From: Streptomyces sp. NRRL F-5630
GTDB taxonomy: Bacteria; Actinomycetota; Actinomycetes; Streptomycetales; Streptomycetaceae
Length of the DNA stretch: 54,277 nt
NCBI RefSeq assembly: GCF_000719475.1
Contig: NZ_JOGO01000042.1
Location: 1-54,277, forward strand
Direction: 5' to 3'
The notes beneath the pieces were generated by a model. The model saw nothing but the letters and a program-made list of their open reading frames with translations, searched no databases and was not told the origin of the DNA. A program made the position numbers and the translations under genes. Shown here one piece after another: positions 41,344 to 50,776 of the stretch. Each line of letters opens with the position of its first letter. Positions within the stretch are counted from its first letter, which is position 1.

Positions 41344-41928
41344 GTGGCGAAATCAAGACTCGCCGATTGTGTGCCCTTGGATCTGTTCGGCATCACATGC
41401 GTCCGGTGGCTCTCGCCTGATGATGTGGTCGCCCGGCTGGACGTCGCCGGTCAAGCTCCGTACCCGCAATTTACGGACGAGGAGGCGATCCAGCATTTCG
41501 GGCACGGCTTCGAGTCACCCGCAGTGCGAGTGTGTGGCAGCGGGGAATGGACCATCCTTCTGGATGTCGAAGCCCACGGGCGGCTGCTGCAGACCCCAGT
41601 GCTCACCCGCCTGTCGGTTGGGACCGAGGCGGTTTCGGTCTGGAAACTGCTGGACAGTACTACTCAGATCTCGCATGCGCGTGACGGGGAACTCCTGGCT
41701 CACTTCAACGCCTGGATGTTTGAGCCAGCAGAGGGCATCGATGCCTCGCGCCTCAACCATGCTCTGAGCGACGTCGGGTTCTTTCTTGAGGAGAACTGGG
41801 AATCCGACGAATGGTCCGCGCCCGATAGCGCGCTCCTGGCGCTGGAGCGGGAGTTCGGCCTGGTGCTGCCACCCGAGATCGCTCACGGCCCCCTGCCGAC
41901 GGTCAGCCTCCGGCACGTGCGAGGCTGA
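41344..41928 (+). CDS. DUF6461-like hypothetical protein
   Basis: A 194-residue soluble protein. FGITCVRWLSPDDVVARLDV near the N-terminus and the C-terminal LALEREFGLVLPPEIAHGPLPTVSL resemble the Streptomyces DUF6461 family, whose function is unknown. AAGGAGG eight bases before the GTG at 41344 fixes the start. It stands right next to the IS256 element and converges with the secreted nuclease gene. Its A/T content is higher than in the core genes. Confidence 0.6.
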   Translation: MAKSRLADCVPLDLFGITCVRWLSPDDVVARLDVAGQAPYPQFTDEEAIQHFGHGFESPAVRVCGSGEWTILLDVEAHGRLLQTPVLTRLSVGTEAVSVWKLLDSTTQISHARDGELLAHFNAWMFEPAEGIDASRLNHALSDVGFFLEENWESDEWSAPDSALLALEREFGLVLPPEIAHGPLPTVSLRHVRG

Positions 41929-41964
41929 CCGTCGATGTGTCCTGTCTGCTGATGCAGCGAGCCG

Positions 41965-43314
41965 TCAGAAGGTGATGCTCAGCCAGAACGGGTCGTTGTC
42001 TGCCAGCCGCTGCCTCACGACGAAAGCCCCGTAGGCGCCACCCGCGTCTGTGTTGAGAGCCTTGGGGATGTGTCCACGCACACATTTTTCGCTGCCGGTG
42101 ACAGTTCCGACAGTGGTCACGGTGGGCCAGTCCGTGGCCAAGTCACCCGTAGTATCTGCGCGAACTGCCGTTACCTGTGCGCAGTCCTTGCCATGGGTGA
42201 TGCCGTTGAGGGCGCCGCTTTCGTAGTTGCCAGCGAAGGGGAACTCGTCGCAGGAATCGTCCTGCACGTTGGGGTCCTTGGTGAACTTGGAGGTTCCGCA
42301 GATGATGTTCCGGTTCCCCGCCGACTGAGTCTCACCCTGCAGGCGGTGGAGGGGCTGGCCGGTGCCGCGCAGTCCCCAGTGGCCAGAGAGGTTCTTCTGG
42401 GCCCATTCGATCATGTCGGCTGACGCGCCGTACTCGGATCGTGGGAGGCGCAGCGTCGGGGTGTACCAGGGCACCACGCAACCGGCATTGTTGGGAAGAG
42501 AGATCTTGTTGTCGCAGCGGACTTCGGCGCCGCCCCACGTGATGGGTGGCAGCAGGTCGATGGCGTTGGGTGAGCCGATGCGGAGCTGGTAGTCGATGTC
42601 GATGTACTCGTAGACCGTTGAGGGCTGGTCAGTGAGGGTGTAGGTGCTCTTGAGGTTTTGACCGACGCTGATAGGGGCCGTGGTCCAGGGTTTCGTCGTA
42701 CCAGGGGTGCAAGAGGAGGAACAGTTGGTGGTCCACGACACTCCCAGGCCGGCAGGCAGTGTCCCTGTGGACGACAGCATGGTGATCTGGTCAGTCTCGG
42801 TCCACTGCAGACTGGTTGTGGCCAAGTCCAGTTGCTGCGCGGTGGCGAACAGGGCAGTGCCGAGCAGCTTGTTGTCACTGCTGAAATAGGAGTACTTCAC
42901 GTTCGGGTCGATCTGGCACTGCATGGTGCGGGTGGCGTACCAGGCTCCGTCCTCGTCGCCTGTGCACTCATTGACTGGCAGCGGAACATCCAGCACCGCG
43001 GAGGTAGCTGCGCCCTTACCGAGGGCTGTCTTGCCCTCTGCTGGAGAGAGCCAGGTCAGGCAGCCGTATGCCTGCGCCGAGTCGGAGGCGCGCATGGCTT
43101 GTTTCCGGGCCTTCTCGCAGTCTGCCTCGTTGAGGCCGGGCCGACTGCCGCTGCTGTCCAAGCGTTTTTTGTCTAATGGAGAGGAGACGTCACTGATCGA
43201 GGACCCCGAGGCTCGTTCACGGGTGTCCGCAGCGGAGGCCGTCGACTGAACTGCCACCCCCGCGACGAGCGCGGATGTGACCAGGGCAGGCAGGAGAATG
43301 CGTCTTATCACAGA
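41965..43314 (-). CDS. secreted protein with NucA/NucB deoxyribonuclease domain
   Basis: A 449-residue protein. The GTG at 43314 is preceded by GAAAGG and starts a signal peptide: VIRR, then LLPALVTSALVAGVAVQ and a cleavage region STASA-AD. A Cys-rich central region (about 60-310) has no recognised domain. The C-terminal 110 residues contain DSCDEFPFAGNYES near 355, the conserved D-E catalytic motif of NucA/NucB secreted nucleases, followed by DCAQVTAVRA. It probably degrades extracellular DNA. Its frame is open upstream into an unrelated gene remnant, so a longer 551-residue call from 43620 should be avoided. Confidence 0.68.
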   Translation of the reverse strand, partial: SVIRRILLPALVTSALVAGVAVQSTASAADTRERASGSSISDVSSPLDKKRLDSSGSRPGLNEADCEKARKQAMRASDSAQAYGCLTWLSPAEGKTALGKGAATSAVLDVPLPVNECTGDEDGAWYATRTMQCQIDPNVKYSYFSSDNKLLGTALFATAQQLDLATTSLQWTETDQITMLSSTGTLPAGLGVSWTTNCSSSCTPGTTKPWTTAPISVGQNLKSTYTLTDQPSTVYEYIDIDYQLRIGSPNAIDLLPPITWGGAEVRCDNKISLPNNAGCVVPWYTPTLRLPRSEYGASADMIEWAQKNLSGHWGLRGTGQPLHRLQGETQSAGNRNIICGTSKFTKDPNVQDDSCDEFPFAGNYESGALNGITHGKDCAQVTAVRADTTGDLATDWPTVTTVGTVTGSEKCVRGHIPKALNTDAGGAYGAFVVRQRLADNDPFWLSITF

Positions 43315-43620
43315 AGACCTTTCACGCAGCATCGCTCGACCGCCGGAAGGCCCGGCGACTCTCAGGGGGGACCTGCGACATGCTCGCAGCCCAAGTTGAG
43401 CACGAGCAAGGCCATTCATCAGGAATAAATGGGCCTTGTCCAGACGGCGCATCTGCTTCACCCAGCCCTTCGGGCTCACGGTCTCGATGACCACGGTGTC
43501 CGGATGCTCCAGTCCCGTCACCTCCCCGACCAGAGGGGCGACGGCTCGCACGGTCTCCTCCAGGTCCTTCGCGACCGCGGTAAATTCCGTGCCTGCGTGA
43601 TCTTCGATCAAAATGTTCAT
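43315..43620 (-). pseudogene. 5' remnant of a truncated gene, fused in frame to the nuclease gene
   Basis: An ATG at 43620 with AAAAGGGG before it opens a soluble protein, MNILIEDHAGTEFTAVAKDL, whose first 75-80 residues look like normal coding sequence. After about residue 80 the text turns Arg-rich and runs without a stop into the signal peptide of the nuclease. This is what a deletion joining a gene start to another promoter region would leave. The family of the lost protein is not clear; a peptidase of the lanthipeptide locus is only a guess. Confidence 0.5.
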
Positions 43621-43811
43621 TCATGCCCCTTTTATGGTTTGGTTGTCGTTGTTCTGCCCGGCGGAGCGGAGGGCGGCTCCTGCGCCGGGGGTCTGCCCCG
43701 TCCGGCCGTCTGCGGGTCAGACCACTGGCCGGACAGGAGTCGGATGGCGAGAAGGAATCCGCTAACAGGCCAATGAGTTCGATCGGCCCGTGGCGCACGG
43801 CTTCTGCCGCA

Positions 43812-44927
43812 TCAGGGCGTCGCGCCGGTCCGCTCTTGCAGCAGCCTTGCCAGCTTCTTCTCCGCGAGATCGACCGCGCCTGTCAGGAGTACGTGGTCGC
43901 GGGCGGACAGAACGCCGGCTCCCAGTCCGGCTGCCGCGATCACCGTTGTCAGCCCGGCTGTCGCTTCGTCGTCCAGGGCTGACGCGGCGAGCGGGTGGTG
44001 CAGAGCGTCTCGTGCTGCGTAGGCGTCGAGTCGGGCGACGCTGACAAGACCGTCGAGTATCCGGGCGGCATGGCGTCCGGAGTGGTCCAGTTCCAGGGCT
44101 GACAGGGCCGTCCGGGTCTGGAAGACGGCGGTCGGTGGATCGGGCTGGGCAAGAAGTTGGGCGACTTCATCAAAGGTGCGGTCCAGATCAGCTTCGGGGA
44201 CGGGGGCGTTGGTGGGCCGGCAGTGGGCGCGGAGGAGGAGCGCGACGGCCACCTCCCAGGGTTCGGTGGGCTGCGTGGTGTCGATCAGGTCACGGGCCTG
44301 CTGGTCCAGGCCCTGCTCCATGAGGGCCATGATCTTGATCTGGCGGCCGTCGAGGAGCCGGTTGCCGATGCCGCGGTGCTGGGCCATGGCGTCGGCGGCT
44401 TGGGTCCACCGTCCGATTCGGGCGAGGGCGCGGGCGCCATCCACGAGCAGGGTTAGGTAAAGCTCCTGGCACACCGTGCGGTGGTCCTCGTGGGCGCCGG
44501 TCAGGGGTGAGAGGTCGACGGTTCGGCCGCCGATCTCGGTCTTCTTCCGCTGCCGAGCGGCGTGGCTGAGGCGGACCAGCAGTTCGTAGGCGGCCTCACC
44601 TTGGCCGTCGCGGGTCAGCAGCCGGGAGAGGTTGACCAGCGGCATCAACGACATGACGGCGACCCGACCGCGCAGGCTTCCGGCGTCGGCGAAGACTTGG
44701 TGCTGGCGCCAGCACAGATCCTCGGCCAGGCGGGGAAGACCGGTGTCGGAGGCGATGAGTGCTGCGTAGTTGAGGACTCCGCAGGTGCGGGCCACTAGGT
44801 CGTGGTGGCCCGCACCTGCCGGCGCGACGGTCAGCCCGGTGAGGTGGTTGATGCGCTGCTCCAGGGGGAGCGCTGGCGCCTTGGTGCGGCGGACCAGGGG
44901 GATGCGGCTGGCTATCGCGGGGATCAT
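43812..44927 (-). CDS. helical-repeat (TPR-like) protein of the lanthipeptide locus
   Basis: A 371-residue all-helical protein with repeated Ala/Leu-rich helix pairs (for example VARTCGVLNYAALIASDTG, GEAAYELLVRLSHAARQ, DGARALARIGRWTQAADAM), like the TPR half of Streptomyces regulatory proteins but without a helix-turn-helix. It begins four bases after the methyltransferase stop, so it is in the same transcript. It probably mediates protein-protein contact; a regulatory or scaffolding role in maturation is inference. Confidence 0.68.
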   Translation of the reverse strand: MIPAIASRIPLVRRTKAPALPLEQRINHLTGLTVAPAGAGHHDLVARTCGVLNYAALIASDTGLPRLAEDLCWRQHQVFADAGSLRGRVAVMSLMPLVNLSRLLTRDGQGEAAYELLVRLSHAARQRKKTEIGGRTVDLSPLTGAHEDHRTVCQELYLTLLVDGARALARIGRWTQAADAMAQHRGIGNRLLDGRQIKIMALMEQGLDQQARDLIDTTQPTEPWEVAVALLLRAHCRPTNAPVPEADLDRTFDEVAQLLAQPDPPTAVFQTRTALSALELDHSGRHAARILDGLVSVARLDAYAARDALHHPLAASALDDEATAGLTTVIAAAGLGAGVLSARDHVLLTGAVDLAEKKLARLLQERTGATP

Positions 44928-44931
44928 CTGC

Positions 44932-46974
44932 TCAGCCCTTGCGCGCCCAGTCGACGACCAGTCGGCTGTAGGGCTTGTCGACGACGAAGCGCGGGTCGTC
45001 GCCCGTCAGCCGGTCACGCGAGTCCGCTACGGCCATCCGAAAGCCCGGCTCGGGGGTGTCATTGCCGCCGCTTGCGTCCCAGGCGCGGATCTCGTGCACG
45101 ACGCGCTCGGCGAGGTTGGTGCCGCCCTCGCCGTGGCCGATGACGCCGACCTCCCAGTACCGGCCCTTCTCGTCCTCGCCCTCACGGATGGTCAGGTACG
45201 CGAGCGACCCGCCGTCGAGGGCGGCCATGGAGCCCCAGCCGAAGTGCGGGGTGAAGCCGGGGCGCTGGCCCGGCAGACGGGACAGGCCGTTGGGCAGCAC
45301 GCAGGTCAGGTACAGGTACAGCCACTCCCACGCCGAGCCTTGGCGAAACTTCACCCCGGTGTAGATCTTGGTCTGCTGCTGGTCGAGGACGGTACGCAAG
45401 GCGTCGCGGTCGACGTCCTGCTCGCTGAACGTCTCCAGGCGCACGTTGCCCTCGCCGGCCATCGACACCAGCGTGTACACGTCGTCGCAGACGCCCTTGC
45501 GCAGCGGGATGAAGGTGGCCATCTCGCAGGAGTCGGTCTTCCAAGTGTCGCCGTCGCGTTCGAAGGCGAAGGAGCGGGAGATGCTGCCGCGGATGCGCAT
45601 CGGCAGGACCAGGCGCCCGCCGGGGGCGAGCTGGTCGAGGATCTTCACGGGGACGTCGCCGGCGCCGACGGTGAAGATGATCCGGTCGTAGGGGGCGTGT
45701 TCGGGCAGTCCGGCCGCGCCGTCGGCCATGACCGCGGTGGCGTTGTCGATGCCGGCTTCGGAGAGGTTCTTGTTCGCGCCGACGACGAGGTCCTGGTCGA
45801 CGTCGAGGGTCCACACCTGCCCGCCGGGGGAGACGATCTTGCTGAGGAGGGCGGCGTTGTAGCCGGTGGCGGCTCCGGCTTCCAGGATCTTGTGGCCGGG
45901 CTGGGCGCCGAGCTGTTCGAGTTGGGTGGCGACGATGGACGGCGCGGAGATGCAGGAGATCATCTCTTCGTGCTCGTCGTGCTTGATCGGGACCGCGTCC
46001 TCCTTGTACGCGCTCTCCAGGTCGACGCCGGGCAGGAAGGCGTGCCGGTCGGTGGTGCGGAAGGCATCGATGGCCGCCTGGCTGCGTAGGTGGCCGCTGT
46101 CGGCGAGCCGCTGGGCGAGGGCTTCGCGCAGCTGGCTGGGGTCGGTTTCGGGTGTCACGGTGGTCTCCATTCGGGGGAGGTTAGGGTCCGCGGAGGCGGA
46201 CTTGCGGGTAGACACGTCGCCTTCTCCGCTGGAGAAGGCGACGTGACGGCCGAGCCACGCGGTGGCGGCCTGCGCGTCGGCAGGCACGCCTGCGCGGTTG
46301 AACGCGAAGATCGCGTGATGGGCGATGACGCCCCGGATTCCGCGTATCAGCCGGCCGTCTGCGGCGAGCCGGCGCAGCCGACGGCCGGCGTCCTCGAACG
46401 CGGTGACGCGCTCGACCCAGCCGGCTTCCGCGTCGGGGCGTAGGGCGGCGTCCGCGTTCATCAGCTGCCGCATCGCGGAGGCGGCCTGCTTCAGCGCGGG
46501 GCCCTGGGGCGGGGTGATGGGGGGACGTAGGGCGGCCCATTGGGCGTAGACGTCTCCTGCTTCGAACGGGTCCAGCCCGGCCTCGCGGATCATGGCGGAC
46601 AGCAGCATCACGCTGCGCTCGCGGGCGCCGGGGCTGCCGGTCTCGGAGAGCGCGATCGGGCTGTCGGCGCAGAACACCTCGTGCGCAACCTCCATGCTCT
46701 CGGGGCCGCCGAAGGCGTGCGTCTCCGGCTCGTAGATACCGCCCACCCAGCCGGTGATCACTCCGTCGGCGACGAGCTGGTCCAGCAAGTTGGCGACGGG
46801 CTGTTCGGTGCGCAGGCGCACGCCGGCGTCCTTGCGCAGGAAGTGAAAGCGGTGTTTGGCCAGCGCGCACGCCAGGGCCCGAGCAGCGTCCATGTGCGGA
46901 TCGGCGAAGGCCACGGATGCGTGCCACCAGGACGTGGCCGGCAGGGTCGGCAGGTTCTCGTCGTCGAAGGTCAT
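44932..46974 (-). CDS. FxLD-system methyltransferase fused to LanB elimination (SpaB_C) domain
   Basis: A 680-residue fusion. Residues about 15-235 (WWHASVAFADPHMDAARALA, FHFLRKDAGVRLR, GWVGGIYEPETHAFGG) form the thiopeptide-type/SpaB_C domain that removes glutamate from glutamylated Ser/Thr. Residues about 245-680 are a protein-L-isoaspartate O-methyltransferase-like enzyme with SAM motif ILEAGAATGYNAALL and the PIMT loop ISAPSIVATQLEQLG. In lanthipeptide loci such enzymes methylate a core Asp, which cyclises to a succinimide and opens to isoaspartate. AAGGAG precedes the ATG at 46974, 37 bases after lanC. Confidence 0.88.
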   Translation of the reverse strand: MTFDDENLPTLPATSWWHASVAFADPHMDAARALACALAKHRFHFLRKDAGVRLRTEQPVANLLDQLVADGVITGWVGGIYEPETHAFGGPESMEVAHEVFCADSPIALSETGSPGARERSVMLLSAMIREAGLDPFEAGDVYAQWAALRPPITPPQGPALKQAASAMRQLMNADAALRPDAEAGWVERVTAFEDAGRRLRRLAADGRLIRGIRGVIAHHAIFAFNRAGVPADAQAATAWLGRHVAFSSGEGDVSTRKSASADPNLPRMETTVTPETDPSQLREALAQRLADSGHLRSQAAIDAFRTTDRHAFLPGVDLESAYKEDAVPIKHDEHEEMISCISAPSIVATQLEQLGAQPGHKILEAGAATGYNAALLSKIVSPGGQVWTLDVDQDLVVGANKNLSEAGIDNATAVMADGAAGLPEHAPYDRIIFTVGAGDVPVKILDQLAPGGRLVLPMRIRGSISRSFAFERDGDTWKTDSCEMATFIPLRKGVCDDVYTLVSMAGEGNVRLETFSEQDVDRDALRTVLDQQQTKIYTGVKFRQGSAWEWLYLYLTCVLPNGLSRLPGQRPGFTPHFGWGSMAALDGGSLAYLTIREGEDEKGRYWEVGVIGHGEGGTNLAERVVHEIRAWDASGGNDTPEPGFRMAVADSRDRLTGDDPRFVVDKPYSRLVVDWARKG

Positions 46975-47011
46975 GGGGAGGTAACTCCTTGCACGTCGGC
47001 AGGTTCGGGGG

Positions 47012-48082
47012 TCAGGTGAGCAGGAGGGCGCGGCTCCAGCCGGTGGCATCGGCGGCCTGCAGGGCGAGTTGGGCTCCGGCGCGGCCTTCCATGAATCCGG
47101 GTTTGGGCAGGCGCTCCCAGCTGGTGGCCAGCCGTCGGTGCAGTTCCTGGATGATCGGGCTGAAGCGGTCGGGTGCTGGGCTGTCGGCGGCGACCGCGCG
47201 GGTAAGCGTCAGCAGCCCGGCCCAGCCGTGGCAGAGCGTGGAGTCGGTGATGCGGGCGAGGTGCAGCGGGTCGGTCAGGGTGGTCTTGATGGTGTCCTCG
47301 GCCGCCCGGCGGCGGGCGGGGTCGCCGAGGGCGAGCGCGGCGAGCTGCTGGGCGCGGGCAATGCCGGGCTGGCCGTAGCACCAGGACTGGCGGGTCGGCT
47401 CAGGCGCGGGCGGCTGGACGGCGTCCAGGTGGGCTGCGGTGGACCAGTAGTGTGCGCCGTACCGGTCGAGCCAGGTCGCGAAGGTGTCGACGGCTTCCAC
47501 CTGACCGGGGACGCTGATGCCGTCGCGCAGAGCGAGGGAGAGCACGGCAAGGGGCCCGGCGATGCCGTGAGCCATCCCGTTATTGCCGTGCCCGCCGGCC
47601 ATCTCCTCCCCGTCCGGGCCGACAGGCGACCACCACCCGGGCACTGTCCGGCCGTCACCGGGGGTGGGGTGGGCGAGCGCGACGAGGCAGGCGAGCACGT
47701 CGGGCAGCCGGGGCACGGGCGGTTGTCGGGAGAGCAGGAGGGCGGCGAGACCGGTCAGGCCGCGGATGAGGTCCCATTCGGCGAGGTGGGGCAGCGCGCC
47801 GGCCGCCTGGCGGCGGTGGGCGGCGGCGAGCCGGGCGTCCACGACGCGGTCGACGGCCGCGCGGACGTTGTCGTCGGCTCTGTGGGCGCGAGCCAGGACG
47901 AACTCCAGGGCGGGCGCGCCGTGGAAGAGGCTGGCGTTGTTGCCGGTGCTCACCCCTCGGGCGGTGGCCTGGGCGAGGTGGCGGCGGGCGGTGGACAGGT
48001 CGCGGCGCTCGATGTCGAGCAGGGCCATCCCCAGGGCACCCTCGGACAGGTCCTGCGTGCGAGGCCCGGTCGTCGCGGTCAT
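47012..48082 (-). CDS. lanthionine synthetase C family cyclase (LanC)
   Basis: A 356-residue zinc enzyme that adds Cys thiols to dehydrated Ser/Thr to form (methyl)lanthionine rings. The characteristic sites are present: GHGNNGMAHGIAG, then SWCYGQPGIA (zinc Cys) and LCHGWAGLL (zinc Cys and adjacent His). Its length fits a stand-alone LanC with the usual double ring of helices. The ATG overlaps the lanB stop by ATGA, so the two are translationally coupled. Confidence 0.92.
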   Translation of the reverse strand: MTATTGPRTQDLSEGALGMALLDIERRDLSTARRHLAQATARGVSTGNNASLFHGAPALEFVLARAHRADDNVRAAVDRVVDARLAAAHRRQAAGALPHLAEWDLIRGLTGLAALLLSRQPPVPRLPDVLACLVALAHPTPGDGRTVPGWWSPVGPDGEEMAGGHGNNGMAHGIAGPLAVLSLALRDGISVPGQVEAVDTFATWLDRYGAHYWSTAAHLDAVQPPAPEPTRQSWCYGQPGIARAQQLAALALGDPARRRAAEDTIKTTLTDPLHLARITDSTLCHGWAGLLTLTRAVAADSPAPDRFSPIIQELHRRLATSWERLPKPGFMEGRAGAQLALQAADATGWSRALLLT

Positions 48083-50118
48083 GAGCGCCTGGCCAGGGGG
48101 ACGACGATGCTGTGGGCCCGGCCGCCGATCCACCCGTCGGCGTCCGGCGGGGGCGCGTCGTGCAAGGTGGCGATGCCGAAGGGGCTGGCGTCCAGGTGCG
48201 CGCGCAGGAGGTCCAGGTCGACGTCGCGAGCGAGGTCGAGGGGCAGCTGCTGGTCGTCCTCGGCGAGCAGGACCCGCTCCGGCACCCGGAACCGGGCACG
48301 CCAAGCGTGGAGTTGGTGCGCCCACTGCTGGAGAGGTGCGGTGCGGGCAGGGAGCGTGCGGCTGCGGATCTTCCAGCGGGCGGCGGTGAGGATGGTGCGC
48401 CGGTAGGTGAGGGCCGGGGTGAAGGGCAGGGTCCAGGCGGCTCCCCAGTCGAACCAGGTCACCTGCGGGGAGGCGGCCCGGCTGATCTCGCCGAGGAAGC
48501 GGGCCATCGGCGGGGTGTAGTTGTTCCACAGGAAGTTGATGGCGGTGGGGGCCAGTAGCTCCAGCGGTTTGCCCGTCGCGGATTCCACCAGCTGGGCGCG
48601 GCCGTCGGTGACGGTGACCGCGAGGTCGCGGGGGAAGAGGACGTGCGGGGCGGGGCGGCGGAATTCGCCGACGCTCACGATCCGGGGCGGGGCCTGGGGC
48701 GCGCGGGTGAGCAGGTCGGCCGCCACCCGTCCGGCGTGGAAGGAGAGCTGCGCGAGTTCCGCCTCCGGATCGACGGTGGGCAGATGCGCGTACGCCGTCT
48801 CGGTGCCGGGGAAGAGGTGCCAGAACCGGCCGGTCATCGATCCGGCTGAGCGGGAGACGGTCAGCACGCGCAGCCGGAAGTCGCCCCGGTCCAGGGCCGG
48901 AGCGGAGGCGGCGTGAACCTGTGCGGCCAGTTCGAGGTGGGGCGCCAGGTCGCGGGGCTTGTCACCCGCCGCTGCTTCCAGTTCCTCGATCATCGCCCCA
49001 GTCATCGCGACGGTGCGGCTGCCTTCGACGGCTGCGGTGCCGGCCAGCTCCAGCAGCAGGCGGTCGCGCCGGGACATCGGCCGGGGCGGTTCGCTCGCCG
49101 TGACGAATCCGGCCGGGAAGCCCACGCCCCGGTCGGGGTCCGTCACCGCCTCCACCGGCACCCCGGTGTTCTCGCCGTAGCGTTCGGAGAACTGCTCGAT
49201 CCACCGCCGCCAAGTCGGTGTCCCGGCCGGATGAGTTACCAGGCGGGCCAGAACGGTCGCTGCGGTCTCTGCCTCGGTCAGCACCCGCTCGGACACCCGC
49301 ACGGCGGCGTCCAACCGCACGTCGCATGCTGTCCGCAGGCTGGCCGTCTGCGCGCGTGCCGCGGGCGGCAGGACATCGGTGGGGTCGGCGGCGGTGGCGG
49401 GCGCGCGCAACGAGGAGCGCAACACCCGCACCCGCAGCAGTTCACCGAGCAGCCGGCCGCGCGCGGCACTGCCCACTGCGGGGAACTCTGCGGCCAGCTT
49501 GTCGGACAAGTGGCGAAACCCGATCGGCGACCGGGCTAGGTCGAGTACCAGACGCAGCGCGGGGCTGAGAGCGAGGCGGAACTCAGCGTCGCCCTCGGAG
49601 GGCACGTGGATGTGCTGGTCGCGCTGCTGGATCAGGGTGTTGACGCAGACCTCGGCGTCGGCCATGCGTGCCGCATCGCTCTCCCAGGCACTGAGCATCT
49701 CCTCCAGCCCGACCGGATCGGGGCGGGCCACGGCCTGGTGCTCGTCGCCGATGCGGACGTACGTGGTCTGGCCGAAGCAGAGCGGGGTGACGCCGGCGAA
49801 AAGACCGTAAGGGGTCGAGCGGTGGGCGTAGCGGATCGCGTAGCGGGCAGTGGCCAGCGCCGCCCGGCGCATCCGACGCGCCTTCGGTGTGCGGCCGTCG
49901 ATGATGGCCTGCACCTGGTCCGCCAGGTGAGGGCTCGCCTGCGACACGGCCCGACGGAAGCCGGTGTCGGACCACACCGTGCTCAGCCACATGCGCCACT
50001 CGTCCGCGAGCGCCGTGGTTGCGGGCCATGGCGGCATGGCGGGCTCGCTCGTGTGCACCGCGGCGCGCAGCATGGCCTGTCCCGTGGCCTCGTACAGAGT
50101 GGGCCGTCGCCGTGTCAT
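48079..50118 (-). CDS. lantibiotic dehydratase, N-terminal (glutamylation) part only
   Basis: A 679-residue LanB-type protein that uses glutamyl-tRNA to glutamylate Ser/Thr of the precursor. YAIRYAHRSTPYGLFAGVTP is the conserved LanB motif near the N-terminus; FRLRVLTVSRSAGSMTGRFW and NFLWNNYTPPMARFLGEISR mark the rest of the domain. It is about 300 residues shorter than full class I LanB enzymes because the elimination domain is carried by the methyltransferase gene. The start at 50118 is preceded by AGGAGA; longer in-frame starts have no ribosome site. Confidence 0.9.
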   Translation of the reverse strand: MTRRRPTLYEATGQAMLRAAVHTSEPAMPPWPATTALADEWRMWLSTVWSDTGFRRAVSQASPHLADQVQAIIDGRTPKARRMRRAALATARYAIRYAHRSTPYGLFAGVTPLCFGQTTYVRIGDEHQAVARPDPVGLEEMLSAWESDAARMADAEVCVNTLIQQRDQHIHVPSEGDAEFRLALSPALRLVLDLARSPIGFRHLSDKLAAEFPAVGSAARGRLLGELLRVRVLRSSLRAPATAADPTDVLPPAARAQTASLRTACDVRLDAAVRVSERVLTEAETAATVLARLVTHPAGTPTWRRWIEQFSERYGENTGVPVEAVTDPDRGVGFPAGFVTASEPPRPMSRRDRLLLELAGTAAVEGSRTVAMTGAMIEELEAAAGDKPRDLAPHLELAAQVHAASAPALDRGDFRLRVLTVSRSAGSMTGRFWHLFPGTETAYAHLPTVDPEAELAQLSFHAGRVAADLLTRAPQAPPRIVSVGEFRRPAPHVLFPRDLAVTVTDGRAQLVESATGKPLELLAPTAINFLWNNYTPPMARFLGEISRAASPQVTWFDWGAAWTLPFTPALTYRRTILTAARWKIRSRTLPARTAPLQQWAHQLHAWRARFRVPERVLLAEDDQQLPLDLARDVDLDLLRAHLDASPFGIATLHDAPPPDADGWIGGRAHSIVVPLARRS

Positions 50119-50207
50119 CAGGGCTCTCCTCATCTTCTGGCGTGGCGGGCTGGGCGGGCCGGACGGGGAGAGCCCCCGTCCGGCCCTCGTTGCCGGGGCG
50201 TCCCGGC

Positions 50208-50387
50208 TTACGAGGTGGTGCAGGCGCTGGGGCAGGAGCTGCCGCAGGTGTCGCCCGTGCTGCACATCAGGACCGTCTCGGTCGCCGGCGTGCCCTCGAT
50301 GAAGGTGATGTCGAGCCCGAACGGGTCGACATCGGCCTTCACGAGGCCCGCCTGCTCGGGAGGGGTCGGACTCTGGGTGGCGGTCAT
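50208..50387 (-). CDS. FxLD family lanthipeptide precursor
   Basis: A 59-residue precursor with an excellent ribosome site (GGAGG seven bases before ATG). The leader contains DPFGLDITFIEG at residues 21-32, the FxLD recognition motif. After about residue 35 the core holds Cys42, Cys48, Cys52 and Cys56 among nine Ser/Thr, including STGDTCGSSCPSACTTS at the C-terminus. Asp46 in GDTC is the only Asp of the core and hence the likely methyltransferase target. It lies 89 bases upstream of lanB, first of the modification operon. Confidence 0.9.
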   Translation of the reverse strand: MTATQSPTPPEQAGLVKADVDPFGLDITFIEGTPATETVLMCSTGDTCGSSCPSACTTS

Positions 50388-50776
50388 GTATGCCTCCTAT
50401 GAGTGGGTGTTGCGGGATGCCGAGGCTCGTTCGGACCTCGGGGTCTGCTACCAGGTGGCGACGGCGGGGAAAGCCTCTGAGCAGTCGCCCGCCCGGGAGT
50501 CGGTGGGGTGGCGTCAGGCCGTAGCAACCTGCGCCCGCCGGGGATTCTTAGCGGCCTTGTCCAGCGCTGGGACGACGCCTTCGGCCTGCTCATCGCTCTC
50601 GGCGGCCACTTCTCCAGACACGAAAGCCGGTGTCTGGCTGAGCGGTCAGGGAAGGACGCGGAGTCCGGAAGGCGACGGGACCTAGCCAAGCCGTCAGCGT
50701 GCTCCGGGCTGTCCTTCAGGTGTCCGGCCCGGAAGTTGCTTAAGTCCATCCGCCGAATGCCTGAGCTGGCGGCGTT

